Below are positions 1-14,988 of a DNA stretch of 64,000 nucleotides, in pieces; the stretch's first letter is position 1; every line of letters starts with the position of its first letter. Below the pieces are notes generated by a model. The model was not told where the DNA came from, ran no database searches, and worked only from the letters and a program-made list of their open reading frames with translations. The position numbers and the translations under genes are program-made. This DNA is from Acanthochromis polyacanthus (Eukaryota; Chordata; Actinopteri; Pomacentridae). The stretch lies in contig NC_067126.1 of the NCBI RefSeq assembly GCF_021347895.1, forward strand, positions 33,058,482 to 33,122,481. The letters are read 5' to 3'.

Positions 1-1560
1 ATTTGCAGCCATGATAGTACCCAACTTACACCAAACTGATTCTGTGTGCTGACTAGGTTTTGGGGTTGGGTTGTGTTTTCCTCATCTCGCATGCACTCGG
101 TAATAGGAAGCATTGTGTGTCATTCATTTGTTTACACATGATAATTAGCTCACAGTGTGTGTTTGCACGCATGTTGTGTCATGCTGTCTGCCAGTTGTTT
201 TTTTTTTTTTTGCTGTATGTTTAAGACACCGTGCGTGGCTGTGTGCATGTATCAACATGTGTTGCTGTTGCTTGCTGTTATGTCCCTGTTCCGCACCAGC
301 GATGATCATTCAGCTGACCATCACCTCTCCTGCTCCCATGTGGATTTAGTTATAAAGCAGGGAAGAGCACTGGCTGAGACGACACAAACAGCATGAGTAT
401 TTCTATCACGTTTGTCAGACCATCCTCCCTCCAAACAGTTATGGAGTTGCTTTCATTTTCAGCTCATATTTGTATAGCCTTAGGCAGTAACCCAGAGAAA
501 TACCTAGTGGCAGGTAGGACCCAGACATTTGTACATTACTGACGTATTAATGTCTCTGCTCAATTAAGAGGGAGAGTGCATGTTTTTGAAATGTTATTCC
601 ATCTAATGGGCTAGGTTTATTGCTGCCATTCATAATCAATATTTCATCTGGATATGCATAGAGATTGGAACATGTGCAAGTATATTCATTTTTCCCTGAA
701 TCCTCTGTATAAGATGACAGTCTGTGCATACTTAATTGCAAATTCAAAGGATGAGAGGATAATAACTTGCGTCTGGGTGTGCTTGCACATTTGTGAGGAT
801 CTGCAGCCGGCAATACAACTCAAGGTTTTCCTAAAATAGAGACAAATTTTCATTTGAACATATTATCAGCCTATTAAGTCATTTAGAAACTGCTGCCGAG
901 TACTCTCTGAATGCTCAATCGGAGGCATCTGTGCACATTTGTGTGTGGTCTCTTCAGCATGCAATGGCGGTGTTCTGAGGATTCAATTGGAGCACAATGC
1001 TTTGAGCTCAGAGATCATTTTTAGAAGTTTAATTTTGGCCTCAGTACACCTTTGCTCAAAGAAACGGTTTGTGGATCAGTTAGGCTCCTAGAAATGACAC
1101 GCTCCGTGCTTTTTTCTCCTTTAAAACAATGCTCTTTGGGGGTTTATTTTGACCTGTTGGAATTTGAAAGAGAGAATTTTCCAGCTGTGGGCTACCTCGT
1201 AGGACCCGGAATACTTAAAAGGGCCTTGTATTCACATGTTTGGGGATTGTTTGGGGGGCCTTGGATTTTACAAAGACTTCAAAGAATAATGGGATAATTA
1301 TTGCACTTACCACCAGAGGGAAAGAGGAAGAGAGTGAGGGAGACACAATGAGACAGACAGAGAGAGAGAGAGAGAGAGCAGAGAGGGAGAGAGGGAGTAA
1401 TGAGTGTTCAAAATAGACAATAAATCTAATAGTGTGCAAATTGAATGGAAATATGCTTTCACAGGAACATCAAATCTGTGATTATTATTATCAACTGTGA
1501 TGCTGTGATCTTTTCTTGATCTTTTTTTTAAAAGAGAATTGCACATTGTAAGAGTTTGAA

Positions 1561-1635
1561 ATTATATATATATATATTTATATATATATATAAACACACA
1601 CATATGTATGTGTGTGTATACATATGTGCGTATAT
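1561..1635. repeat. Compound AT/CA/TG microsatellite
   Basis: Alternating TA dinucleotides run into CACACA and then TGTGTG/TATA alternation. This is simple-sequence DNA and accounts for the Tyr/Ile-rich open frames over it. Confidence 0.85.
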
Positions 1636-2059
1636 CTATTTTTTTGCTGTTTTTTTGTTTTTTTTGTTTGTTTTTTTGTTTTTCTTTTTTTTCCCAGCAT
1701 GGGTAGAAGTCATCCCAGCTACCACGAAAACAGCTGGCGTAAGAGTGGCTGATAGCAGCATGCTCACACTGATTAAATTGCAATCGATTTCTGCAAAATG
1801 TCAGGAAACACGAGGGTCCAGTGCCATTTAATGTGTGTCAGATGAGGGCTGTAGGTAAGGGTCTGTGTTATCACTCATATGTCGCAGAATGTGGAGAATG
1901 ACAGGCCGGTGCCAGGGGTTTAATTGGCGTTAACACTTGTGGTGTAGTGCGCAGACGGAGTCTCCTAGGCAATGCCCAGTCAATGTGAGTCAAGAGAAGC
2001 ACTCAATGGGTTTTGAAGGAAAGCAGTTATATTTACTTACTGAGATGGATTTTGTGGGG

Positions 2060-2064
<5 letters not shown>

Positions 2065-2091
<27 letters not shown>
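2065..2091. repeat. (TA)n microsatellite
   Basis: An uninterrupted TA dinucleotide tract of about 27 bp, between a short T run and a T-rich stretch. Confidence 0.85.
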
Positions 2092-3505
2092 GTTTTTTAT
2101 AAAGCTTTACAGCAGTCTGGAGAGTGATGGAAGGCATGAAGTTCAAAAGAAATAAAAACAGAAAACAATAACTTGAGTACACACAAATCAGGATCAGTCA
2201 ACACTGGGGCTCTCCTAAGCAAAAGAAATCCTTAGCTGATAAAAACTGATTTGTTGACTAATAAAACAGAGACTATGATCAATATGGCTGTAAATTGCTT
2301 TTGTTGGATAAGGCGCCACCAGAGCCGAATAAATATAATCATGCAAAATAGCCTCTCTAGATCCATCGGTTATCTAGGACCGATTCATACATGTTGTAGT
2401 AGCACACAGAGGCCTGTTGAGCTACTCTGAAAAAACAACAGATGCAAAGCCAGAGCAAAAAGAGACAAAACAATTGACCTAAAACATCTCGGTTGACAAA
2501 AACCATAAATACTAATTAACCCAGTAATTGATGAGGAGGAGACAGCCTGCCCTGGTCAATGTGCTCAGTTTAAGGTTTCAAAGACATGAGAAGATTATTC
2601 TTTTGGATTACCTAAATGGCTTTGCAGGGAAAAAGCCATTAATCAAAGGCACCCTCTGGTCAGGAAATAGCGCCATAGAAAATATCTACAACCTTCTCAT
2701 TTCAGCACAGAGATTTCTGGCAAAGCTATAAAGCACAGTGTCATGAATGACTGGCCCCACTCCAAACCCATTAATGATGTGATGCTGAACTCTCATTCAG
2801 AGAATAACCCAAGACACTCAAAATGTCATATCAGGTTTGTCAGCAAAGATTATTCGGACAGACGAAGGTCACGTACTGGAGATGTGGTCTTGATGTCACT
2901 TGTTAACTTTTTGACTTTTCGAATAAGTGCTGCATGCTGAAGCCTATTTCTGGCAAATGATAGGCAGTGGTTGGACGCAGAGACCTGGACCTTTAATCAT
3001 TTTGACCAGTGATAATCATTTTCAGTGCACATGAAGTTGCCTAGGAAACAAAACCTGATTGGTGCTGTGTCAAACAGAGTCACTTTGATGTACGTAAGGG
3101 CTGCAAACACTCAATTGAAAACATGATATACCTCCCACACAGATGAAGAATTTATTTCCCCCTCTTTTTTTTCAAACTGTGTGATTTTCATAGTCACATG
3201 AATATCCAAATGATAAATTACTTTGCCTGTAAAGCGGTGTTTCATTCATGTAAAACATTTTCGCCTGGATGTTGTCTTCCTTTGAATTGACTGGGGGAAT
3301 CTTCAAAATTCCCACATGAAGCATGACAGATAAATAAAGTGGAATTCGGTTAGAAGTTGTCTCAAACAACAGATAATTTATTCTGCTTTGTTTCCTTGTT
3401 TTTCTTCTTCTCCACACGGGGAGGGAAATGCAAACATCCAGCATGAAGTGTGGGCTACTTCATCACACGGCGAGGAATATTTATGAGAAGTGTACCATAA
3501 ATGTA

Positions 3506-3718
3506 CACACGTGGACAAAATTGTTGGTACCCCTCAGTTAAAGAAGGAAAAACCCACAATTCTCACTGAAATCACTTGAAACTCACAAAAGTAACAATAA
3601 ATAAAAATTTATTGAAAATTAAATAATCAAAAACAGCCATTACTTTTGAATTGTTGATTAACATAATTATTTAAAAAAACAAACTAATGAAACAGGCCTG
3701 GACAAAAATGATGGTACC
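3506..3718 (+). repeat. Left inverted repeat (IR/DR) of the Tc1 element
   Basis: It starts CACACGTGGAC immediately after the TA target site and ends at the inner GGTACC. It contains the outer and inner direct repeats and an AT-rich spacer, and it is almost identical to the reverse complement of 4928-5141. Confidence 0.93.
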
Positions 3719-3784
3719 TCTATAAAAGATTGAAAACTATTTGACCAGAGTGACATGATTAACTCAGGTGTGTCATTTAATTGA

Positions 3785-4921
<1,137 letters not shown>

Positions 4922-4927
4922 GTTATG

Positions 4928-5141
4928 GGTACCATCATTTTTGTCCAGCCCTATTTCATTAGTTTGTTTTTTTTAAATAATTATGTTAATCAACAATTCA
5001 AAAGTGATGGCTGATTTTGATTATTTAATTTTCAATAAATTTTTATTTATTGTTACTTTTGTGAGTTTCAAGTGATTTCAGTGAGAATTGTGGGTTTTTC
5101 CTTCTTTAACTGAGGGGTACCAACAATTTTGTCCACGTGTG
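4928..5141 (-). repeat. Right inverted repeat (IR/DR) of the Tc1 element
   Basis: Reverse complement of the left arm with only a few mismatches. It ends GTCCACGTGTG directly before a TA dinucleotide. The inner direct repeat begins seven bases after the transposase stop codon. Confidence 0.93.
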
Positions 5142-5143
5142 TA

Positions 5144-8100
5144 TACTGTCTGAATTATAGACAGAAAAAAAAAATCATGAAATCAAAATACTTCACAAGT
5201 TTTGAAGCTGCAAGAGTGATAAGCAGGTGGCGTGGGTGGATGAGAGAGTGAACTGAATGTGGAATATTTTGTGGATTATTTTGCTTCCTTTTTTTTTGGT
5301 CTGCTTGTTGTGTTTGTGCCATTCTGTGTGAATACAATGACAAGCTAACAAAGACACGCGATCACAAAAAGACAGATTCATATCCAATGAGCTCATTTCT
5401 GTATATTTTTTTGTGTCTCATCTGAATTTAGAGAGCAGTTTCTTTGCTAAAAATTCACCATAAACCTTGCATCGTTTGCGAGAAGCTTTAATGTTATTGC
5501 GTTAGGTTTCTACCACTAAAATGGGCAATTAGCCTCTGCACTGTGTTGTGTTTCCTCTCAATTTTCTTTGCCGCAGGAAGGTGATGACAGCCACAAGTTT
5601 CAGTGATCAGCGTGCTATCGATGGGCGGAGTTGTTGCTGAATGCTGACACAATAATTACAGTTTTATTTTAGTGTTAAAAGGATGAGGTGATCAAATCTT
5701 AGCAGGAAGTACAAGACTAAATTTAGCTCCGAGCATTGGACGGAATGGGGGGGGGGAAAAAGCCACCTCATATTACAGCTTTTCAGAAGGCTATGAAAGA
5801 AACTCTGTATGAGAAAATGTATTATGGAGCTGAGACCAGTAGAACAAAGGCTAGCTCAGAAAAGGAGGGGAGACTTGTGCGCTCTATGCAAAACTGCCTT
5901 AAGATAAAGTTCTTAAAGTGGTTGTCAGATGCTGTGCTGGAGTCAATAGTGAGGCTCTCATATATGGTTCTTCATGGGGCTTCCTTTTATTTCCTTTAGC
6001 CTAAAAAATCAGCACTGTCCTGAAAGGAAGGAGATATTGCTGTCCCCATTTCCTTACTTGGAGATGACTCTCTATTCACGAGCCTCTCCCAACCTCCTTC
6101 GCTTCATTATATGCTAAGTTTTCTTTTAGCTGAATTATTTTAACACGGCTGTTTTTTTCACTCGCCACCTTACAATTTCTCTGTTGCACATCCTCTTGAC
6201 CTCGTGACGTGTTTCCACCAAGGTCAAAGAGAACTGTTTATGAAAAGAGGAAGAAAAAAATACATAGTGCTTTAGAGTATTCAGATCCAACTCTAATCTC
6301 CTTTCTCAACATGACGGAAGGAAAGGATCACATATGACTGAAGAGTCTTTATAATGGATTGGAGGGAAAAAAAAGATGACGAGAGCCCACGCAATCACTC
6401 CTCCCTCTGGTGCAAGAACTAAATCCCCAAAGGAAACTCCTCATAAACATTCAATTTGTTCAAGGCAGCTCAAAGTGTGTTCAGTTTCTCATTTATTGTA
6501 CCTTTGGTGCATATCCAGTGGAGCTCTCCGGCAGCATGTCGACCAATCAAATAACCTGGAAGCAGGTTTGCTGCCTCTGCCATGGCTGTAATTTCCACCT
6601 CTCTGACAGGCCTTCAAATTTAATCTAATTTGGACAAATTATACATTAAATTAATTGTGTATTAATTTCATTCGATTTGGGTTTAATCGGTGACATGATT
6701 TGTTAGTTTAGACCAGCAGGATGGTTCATAGAGCTGCTGGATTGTGGGATTTAAACGTCATGCTGGATGGTTATGTTTCATATCCCTCACTAAAGGGAGA
6801 AAAAATAAGGAATCAAGGGAATGTAAATGCTCCCTCACCTCATCTAAGCTAGAATGAAACTCCACTTTGACTGCTATTTTCATCCTCACATGTGGAGTTT
6901 TCAGGAAAGGGACCAGTGAAAAGAACACATTTGCCTTCACAAATTGCATGAAATCCTGCCCAGGATTTGATGATAAGCGTTCGGGGTTTGAAGAGCCTCA
7001 CACTTTTCTCAGGGAAGCTTTGATAGATGGGTTTCATTAAAGCTTCTTCTTCTTTTCTGTTTTTTTCTTATCAGAAATATAAGTGACCTTGAAGAGAATA
7101 TTGTCTAATTACCAAGGTTAAAGCATTCTGATTTATTTCAGTTCTAGGTCTGTTTCTTTTTTTTGTCTGTATTGGATGCAGTGTCCTTGTTGCAGACCGA
7201 CCACAATGAGGATTAAAATGAGAGTGGATTGGACAGCAGGCATTGCATCACATTTTAATGTGGAGTCTAGTCTGTGTCCGTTAAAGCATGCAGGTTTGAA
7301 GTGAGCATCCAGCTAATCTTATCGAGCCGCCTCTGTTTTTGGCTTTGTCCGGGCTGTAGGTAAACAGTAAACACCTCTAAAATGATCTAATTTCGATAAG
7401 TCGTAGGTAATTATTACACAAAAGGACTATTTGCGAAATTTAATTGAAGAATGTCTCGTATCCAGATTCTAGATCGACCAGATGAACAAGAAGCAGAAGT
7501 GTTGTGGAGCTGGATCTCACTGTAGTGACGCCTCTGGGGTCAATATTGCAAACAGTGTTTTGACTCCAACACAAACAGTTTTGATCCTAGTGCTCCCACT
7601 GATCCAAACATTTACTTATTCAAATTTACTTCCAGTTATTGCCTGAAATGACAAAGCAGGCCTTTGCCCTGCAGAGTGGGGATGCTGTTCAAAGATTTTC
7701 CAAATGATTGATGCCTTAGCATTTGACATGGCTGTCTGTCAACTAGTTGTTTGAGTGTTTTACTGCTTTCATAATGTGCTCATACTGACACAAATTTAAG
7801 ATTCAGGTCAACATCGAGACCTTCTTAACCTCTAATCAGCATAGATGTAGCATTGAGGTTTCTGACTTTAATTATGGACTATTATCATCATTGTGAAATG
7901 AACACAGAGGTCACTGAATCTTTGCAAATTGACCCTTACATTCTTCTTTTTTCTTTCTTTTTTTTGTTCTCAGCTTATCTAATATTCTGTAATGCATCTA
8001 TTAGTACATGTTCTGATTATCTGCATACATTAAACAGTCCGTATAGTTTCAACCCTGAACAGTGCAATTTATTCTTTTATGCGCTTCTGCACTAAATTAT

Positions 8101-10054
8101 CTGATATTCTTCAAATTGTGAGTCTTGCTTTGGGATCATATTGTCCAAAACAACAAAAAAATGTGGTTTCATTACATTTTTAAAGGATATCCAAGGTACG
8201 CAATCTTTTTTTCCCCCCAAATAATACTCACAGATGTCATTATTGTAACTTCTTGTTTGTCCTCGTGATGGTATTGCTGTCTCACTGTTACTATGCCTGA
8301 GCCCTGACACAGTAATACCAGAGTATATGTGTATATTTCATTATCACAGTAACATGCTGCAAGGTTACAAGTTTAGTTCATACCAGCTTTTTAAAAGGGT
8401 TTTGATGACAACAGCACTTCCAATGAAGATCTACTTTTTCTAGCAGTCACGGAACGCATCATTTAAAAGCAGAGTTTTAAAAAGAAAAATCATATCAGAC
8501 AATATGAGCTCTGAATGGTGCAGAAGTCAGTTGACATGAGAAGTTAAGACCGATGACAGAATCCCCTTTAGTTACCTCAGCTGCCTTGACTCTGACTCAA
8601 CAAAGAGCAGTTTTATGCTGACTGAATTGGTTTGGTAGGTGTCAGTGTATGAGAAGGCTGTGTGTAAGACCATGAACTTTAGATATATTTGTCTACACTG
8701 AGAAATATGAATGAATTTTGAAGCACTTTTTTCTGATGTCTGAATAAGTGTAATAATTTCACAATTGGCAAAAACACCGTCTTTGTCATTGTCTTTGTTA
8801 TGCTTATTGTGCCCCGAAAAGGTTACAAGAAAATATGATTGTAATATATAGTGAAAGTCGGCGACGCGAGGAAGGCAATAGTTTTTGAGAAACTATTCAT
8901 GCATTCGAGGGTCAGAATCGTAAAAGACAGAAATAGGCAGAACCTCTGATGAAAAGGTCTTTATTTTCCATTGCTTCCAAGGGCATGGAAGCTCTCACAG
9001 AAAACTCATCTGTCTTCATCATTTTGGTTTGAAGAAGGTATAGTGATCATGAACAGGATTGAGAAGAGAGATATAATAGCATTGCTCGCAATTAGATTCA
9101 AACCCATGCAAGAGCTGAAAATGGATGATTTCCCAGGGGGTTGTGCTAATCCACTCAAGTGCCATGGCACCTTGTCATGCACTTCTTTAAACAAATCATA
9201 TTTTTATCCTGGCGTGAGGTCACAGTATTTACATACATTTCTACAGCTGCCAAAATTATTAAATTTGGCATTGCTTCTTAACACATCGGAGAATGTTCTG
9301 GGCCACACTTTACCTTTATGATGAATCCATTACACATCTATAAATGTGCTGGGCTTGTAGAATGACAGCGGCATCATAGGATATCGACGTCGGGCCGTTT
9401 GGTCCCAGAGTTGGATTGTAGTTGATGAATGCCTTTTGCAAGACTCCATCATCAAACAGCTGAGTGTGAAAATGAAAAGAATGACAACATTCATAAATGC
9501 GTGTACACAATTTCAAGTGCGTAGTGTGTGTCATGGCTAAATAGATTACACATAATGATGGATACCACAATAACCAGATCCTCTGTAATAGCACTGACGC
9601 CTACCATGTGTTTATCTCTTGCTGATAAACCGCTGTATGAGCTGCATCTGTGGCTGCTATGTATTAGCATAGAGACTCTTGTTCCTAACTACATAACCTG
9701 GCTTTTGGGTCAGAGTATGGAGCTATGATAAGTGGTCTTGTAACAGTTCATATAGACAAATGCTCTCATTATGAGGTTAAGAGACTTGGCTTGCTGTGAT
9801 ATTTACCCGACTAGTGCAGTGTTATGGTTAACCTACTTTTACTCATTCAAAGAGGAGGGGGGTTGCTGGCAGCTGCCTTTCATAGTTTTGTGCCAACGGA
9901 CTGATCTATCTCTGGGTAAAATACCCCGATGAATATATTCTTACTTATCATAACAGCACTTCTCATCAGTCAGTATTGGTGTCACATGTAAACAACTGAA
10001 CCCATAAACGGGTAATTAAAGAAAAATACCCACAAAGAAATGAGTGTAGAAACA
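5144..10054. other. Non-coding DNA, no gene seen
   Basis: AT-rich, mostly unique-looking sequence. Open frames are short (the largest, near 8971-9321, is 116 codons), have no recognisable domain, and show no splice-supported continuation. I see no tRNA, rRNA or clear transposon in this stretch. Confidence 0.5.
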
Positions 10055-10800
10055 CGACAAATGTAGATGCTTCCACTACGTTGCACTGCATAGTAAAATG
10101 GAGCAATTAACATCCAATCATGCTCTGTGGCATGTGTAAAAACGCTGAGCACGCTCAGTTGATAATGATTATCTATCAAGATGAGAAGGAGAAAGGGTCT
10201 AAATGATTGTTAGGGTGTGGAAGGCAGGAGCTTCAGATGCGGATAAATAAACAGGGCGAGAAATTGTGATCAATATGTATATGTGATGACGGTGATGCTT
10301 GTCATATAGCTCCATATGTAAGGAAAATCATCCTGTCAGAGAATCTGTTGAGACATACACAGAGAGATATGTTATTATCGTATTGTTGCAGTGCATAAAC
10401 TCCTCATTACAAAGATACTGCACATTTGAGAGCCCAGTGGTGCAAAAACCACAGACTCTAGTCAAGAGATGTAGAAAAAAAGGTCAGGTGAGTCATTCTT
10501 CACTGTATTCTCGATGAGTGGGTGAGTGCATGTGCACCACGAAAACAATGCTGGCCTGAATGCTTGACCCCTACGGTGCAGGGATCCGGTGGCTCTGTGA
10601 TGCTGTGAGGGGCATTTTGCTGGTATGGTTTGGGTTCACTTAGAGGGAACAGCCAGTACCTTGCACTAGAGCTCCAGGGACTAGAATAATCAATGTCAAA
10701 GTGTATCAGAGCTGTTCTCGCAGCACGTCTTGGTCCAACACCTTACTAGGACACTTTATGCTGGTTTTCCTTTAATTTGCCACCTATCTGTAACAAGCAT
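10055..10800 (+). mobile_element. Decayed Tc1-type element with internal deletions
   Basis: The 10055-10240 part matches the 5' part of the second copy at 62170-62378, including a shared core (CCAATCATGCTCTGTGGCAT) and a decayed transposase start that reads roughly MRRRKGLND before a stop. From about 10320 to 10640 it carries mid-transposase sequence, for example a GGSVM-like block near 10575-10610. About 10690-10800 corresponds to the 3' end (GTCCAACACCTTACTAGGACAC). Segments are missing after 10240 and after about 10670, and several stops interrupt the frame, so this is a dead deletion derivative. The family is recognised from memory of a common fish Tc1-like repeat. Confidence 0.75.
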
Positions 10801-13800
10801 CAACCTCTCAGGCTGAAAACTGAAGCCAATGCAGAGGTGCCAGAAATTGCAGTTCCTCCAATGTTCGCTTCAGGCTGGCTAAAAAAGAAAGTCAATCTCC
10901 ATTAATCTACATATTAAAAATGAACAACTTCACAGCAGGAATAAACATGTTTACATCTTTAGTTCATTTTCCTATGCATTGCAATTGCATGAATGCAATT
11001 TTTTGTATTTTTATAACTCACCCATTTAATTTCTATTAAGGCTTAAAATTATGCGTAATTTATAGTGTAGCTGCTTTGAGTGATGAGTAGGTGTTGTCAC
11101 AGGACAGTCAATGTCCTAGAGATGTTTGCATGGCCCACTTCAGCTCCGGTCTTACTCAACGCCTTTGCTCATTTTTGGAATAGTCAGAAGTTAGAAGCAG
11201 TTAGACACTGTGTAGATGGCAGTGGCTGGAGCTACCACACTGAGCTTCAAAGCTGCTCTTCAGGACACCTATTGGTCTTATCACTGAGGGTTCATCCACT
11301 TTCATTTCCAGTCCACAGTCTGTACCAGAGTATGGCTAATGAGTGTACAAGAATGTGCTCTACCAGTGGCTCCAAGCAGTGAGCTTTAAAAGCTATTGCT
11401 ATTAGATCAGTCACTGATTGGTAACCAACAGATGACCTAGAAACCTAAAAAAATTCGTCACAGTGAGACATGTTTAATGATTTATTGGCAGAGCGGTTTA
11501 ATGTCATGATAAGGCTTTCTCTTTCTGGGGTACTGATATACACATTGTTCCTTAAGCATTATAATGCACCAAAAACTGTAGCATGTCGGTAGATTGAAAA
11601 CAAAAAAATCCATATATAGCATGTTCAACTGACAATAAACAAGTCCAAAAAAGTCCAATTACTGCAAACACAGCACTAGAGCAGAAAGTTAGAATGTAAA
11701 AGACGATGAAGGAAACGGTTAATCTGGAATAATTTGAGTTCTAATGCTAATTCAAACAAAGCAAAAAAAAAGTAATAACAAAACTGTAATTAAAATGCTA
11801 AATTATTCATTTTATTCATTTACCCATATAAGTACTGGCAGATCTGTAATTGTCTTATATATTTATAGACATCCAATTCAATTCAGTGGTTGCTGTGTGT
11901 ACATGTATATATACCTATTTACCTAGATATAGGCATATAGAAATATATATACATATATATGGCTCGGTAAGGCTCTAATTTTGCAGTCTAACACTCGACA
12001 CAGGCATTTTCACTTGTTCTGCTATATCTCTGTTGGGCAGAGCTTGGCTAGGAATTACATGAGGTCCCCAAACTCTCTGTACTAATAATCATAAAGGTGT
12101 AAATTGACTGACCCTACAGGTGCAATAAAACTAACAGGAGAGAGAGGGAGATGTCAGTCGAGTGCTCGTCTGTACACACCCACACAGTCCTCCGGCGAGG
12201 TTTAATCAGCCAAAACATAGTGAAAACACCTGTGTGGGTGGACCATGGGTGTACAAGGGCTTTAATGCTGGTGCAGCTGCAGCAAAATAGTGAACTTTTA
12301 AGTGTGGCTTTGCATTATCCTTTTCACACCATCCATGACTGCTTATTTTGTGGTCTTGTGGATCTGTCACAATGATTTTGGATGCACTACAGAGACGTTA
12401 TGCAGCAACAACGACAGTAGGATGACAACACAAAATGAAAAAAGGTGCATTGTCGATCACTTACAGCAAGCAAAGAGAGCGATGAATTAAAATGCAAAAA
12501 AACCAATGGTTTTCTCTAGGAAGTAGAGATCAAAATACTGATATAGTTAATGTGTTAATGCATTCAAACTTTAATAACCCCAGCTAATTCAAAGCAAAAC
12601 CACCTTCAGCCAAGGTGGCTTCATCATTAACTGCACAGCTAACTTACAGTAAATGCTAATGAGAGTTCCTCCTCTTTAGCGGCTTTAAAGGCTATACAAA
12701 CCGTGAAACTTAACATTCAGAGGGCTCTAAAGAAGCTTTGTGGCGTCCTTATCTTTACCATTAACAATGTCAAACAGCTGAACAGTGAGGAGGCCTGCTG
12801 TGTCTAAAAAGCCCAAAGATGCTACGCTTACGTCTGCAAGCCAATCGGCCATCGCATTCAACATCTACCACTTTTGTCAGACAGACAGGTTTTGTGCTAC
12901 ACCAAACTGTGTATTGATTCAATAAACTGTATATCGATTCTAAAAGGCTGGGCATGTTTCTATACTCAGTCTGGCTCTGTCTAGTGCCTCCTTTCTCCCT
13001 TTTCCACCTTATTTATGATGGCAGACAAAGCACTTAAAGGGTGAAGCTTTTTAGACTCAGGACTCTTGAGCATATGACAGAGCGCATTAGCTTTTCCACT
13101 TTATGCAGATATTGGCCCACTTTGTCACTAAAAAGGCATGTAGAGGACTATTTTTGCCCAATTCAAAGTGAGGAAAGTGTGTCATGACCCAGTAACACGT
13201 AGTGAAACCTGTATGAAGTCCTGCCGGATCATTTCCTCATGCTATATATTCTCATGGCGTTAGGCATTATTCATGATTGACAGATTTGGCATGTGTTTTG
13301 AACTCCTCCCAGAGGAGAATGCCCTTTGTAACACCTTTTTTAACAAGCACTTAAAATGAAATGGCTGTGTAGTCAGGAATTTTCTGTCAGATGGGGGTCA
13401 ATAAAACGAATGTTAATTCCTGTGGGTCTTAATGAAAACTAAATGCAGTCAACAGTGGCATGCATCTTTTCAAGAATGAGAGCCCAACAATATTTAAAGG
13501 ACAGTATTTTGCGAAAGCCTCTTAGACTGCCCTGTCAAGTCTGTCTACCATTACAAAGGGAAAATAAATTCTGAAAAGTGCTTTGCTTCAACACATGCAT
13601 ATCATTACGGCGCTACTTTGAATCCAAATTAAGGAAATCATTACTGAATGGTGAACGTTGGCATGTACATTTATTTCCATGTCATTGTGCTTGGTAGAAA
13701 TTTAACAACACATTAATCAATTTGTTTAACAGTTTGGCTTCATCTCACTGTGTTTTCAGGAAGGTTTCACAGTCGTCTTCGTTGGCCAGAGTACTCGTGG

Positions 13801-14174
13801 ATTAGTCAGTAAAATAGCTCTATTTTCTCTCAGAATAACACAAAGCTTTTCGAAGGTTCCACCAATGCACGGGGAAGAAAAAAAAAACTACGTAGGCTAT
13901 ATTTCAATGTCACTGAGTAACATATTGCTCAATATTTCTCTGGAATTATTATAGTAGCCTAAAAAGGGTTCAGTAAATCTTGCTTGGGTAAAATGTGGGT
14001 AATATTCTCAAGTTTACAATCTGCTTTGAAAAATTTCCTGATAAAACAATGCAGTGATAAACCTGTAACTCCAGTACTGCAACGATTCTTTTTTGGTCGA
14101 CAATCTAAAGCTGAAAACCAGGTTTCCTAATATTAAAAGCATTATTTGCCAAATTATGTTTTTATATGCTTGCT
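10801..14174. other. Non-coding DNA, no gene seen
   Basis: AT-rich sequence with short TA/CA tracts near 11890-11965. No open frame has a recognisable domain. I see no transposon in this stretch. Confidence 0.5.
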
Positions 14175-14988
14175 GTGAGTACGATGAGAAGATTAACATC
14201 CTGATCTTTTGTCCTCACACTAATAATGAACCTAAAGCCAGCAGGCAGGTTAGCTATAAAGATGAAAAACACAGGGAACTGCTAACCTGGTTCTGCAACG
14301 AGATATAACGTGTGAATTTGTGAGCTTCAGAAGTAGTGATAGACAGATTTTGTGACCGTAGAGAGAGCCTGTTTCTCTCTGTTTACAGTCGCTGTGCTAA
14401 GCTAAGATAACCAGTCGCTGGCTATGGAGGCATAGAGTGATTGGCTGCAACATTAAAACCCCCTCTGTAATATTGTTAAGGATCTGCTTCTGCCTTGAAA
14501 ACAGATTTTACCCGTCGGGGTATGTACACGGGGACTCTGGGGGAATCAGGCGCTGTCTGGCACCCCAACGTTGGATTATTTGTAGGTTGCTGGGCGCAGT
14601 TTTTGCGGATTGTTCCAACACATCCTACAAATGCTTGATCAAATGAGGATCTGGGGAGTCTGGGGGTCAGGTCGAGGTCTTGATCCGTTCTTGAGCCTCC
14701 CCCCAGTACTGTGGCATCACCATGAGGGATGTACTTGAGCTGCAACGATGTTTAAGTGGGAGGTGTATGTGTCAGAGAATATCCACATGAATGCCAAGAC
14801 TCAAGATTTCCCAGCAGAACATTCCATTATAACAAGGTGATCAATGTTAATCACTTCAGCCGTCAGCGGTTTTAATGTTGTGGCCGACCAGAGTGTTCGC
14901 CACGCAGACATGTGAAGGCTGCATTTGGCTTCTAATCTAACTCGTGGCAAGAAAAGCAATTTCTCAAATTTACTCTTTTAATCCAGAT
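14175..14988 (+). mobile_element. Long-TIR MITE (non-autonomous DNA element), split by another insertion
   Basis: A left part (about 14175-14434) and a right part (about 14896-14988) together match one common fish MITE with long inverted arms. The left arm has the AAGCCAGCAGGCAGGTTAGCTATAA-type block near 14232-14260. The complementary right-arm block (GCTAAGCTAAGATAACCAG) is near 14396-14414. The right end continues after the inserted element with GCAGACATG near 14903 and TCTAACTCGTGGCAAGAAAAGC near 14934. The break falls at a TA within the right arm. The same family recurs at 38362-38440 and 44000-44400. Confidence 0.65.
14435..14895 (-). mobile_element. Deleted Tc1/mariner-type element nested in the MITE
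   Basis: The ends are inverted copies containing CAACATTAAAACC (about 14448-14460 and, reversed, 14868-14880). The interior read on the minus strand gives a decayed transposase end with a PDSPDPHLIKHL-like motif followed by DVLEQ, resembling the [11 protein letters not shown] region that carries the third catalytic residue of Tc1 transposases. At about 460 bp it lacks most of the coding region and has stops, so it is a non-autonomous remnant. It sits at a TA in the surrounding MITE, as expected for this superfamily. Confidence 0.7.

Larger units (their letters stand above)
1..3503. other. Non-coding flank with microsatellites, no gene seen
   Basis: No open reading frame here resembles a known protein; the longest are under 100 codons and low in complexity. 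The stretch holds a (GA)n-rich tract near 1358-1400, a compound AT/CA/TG tract near 1561-1635, T-rich runs near 1640-1695 and a (TA)n tract at 2065-2091. A CTCF-like motif is at 1310-1321. The rest is unique-looking AT-rich sequence in which I see no structure. Confidence 0.6.
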
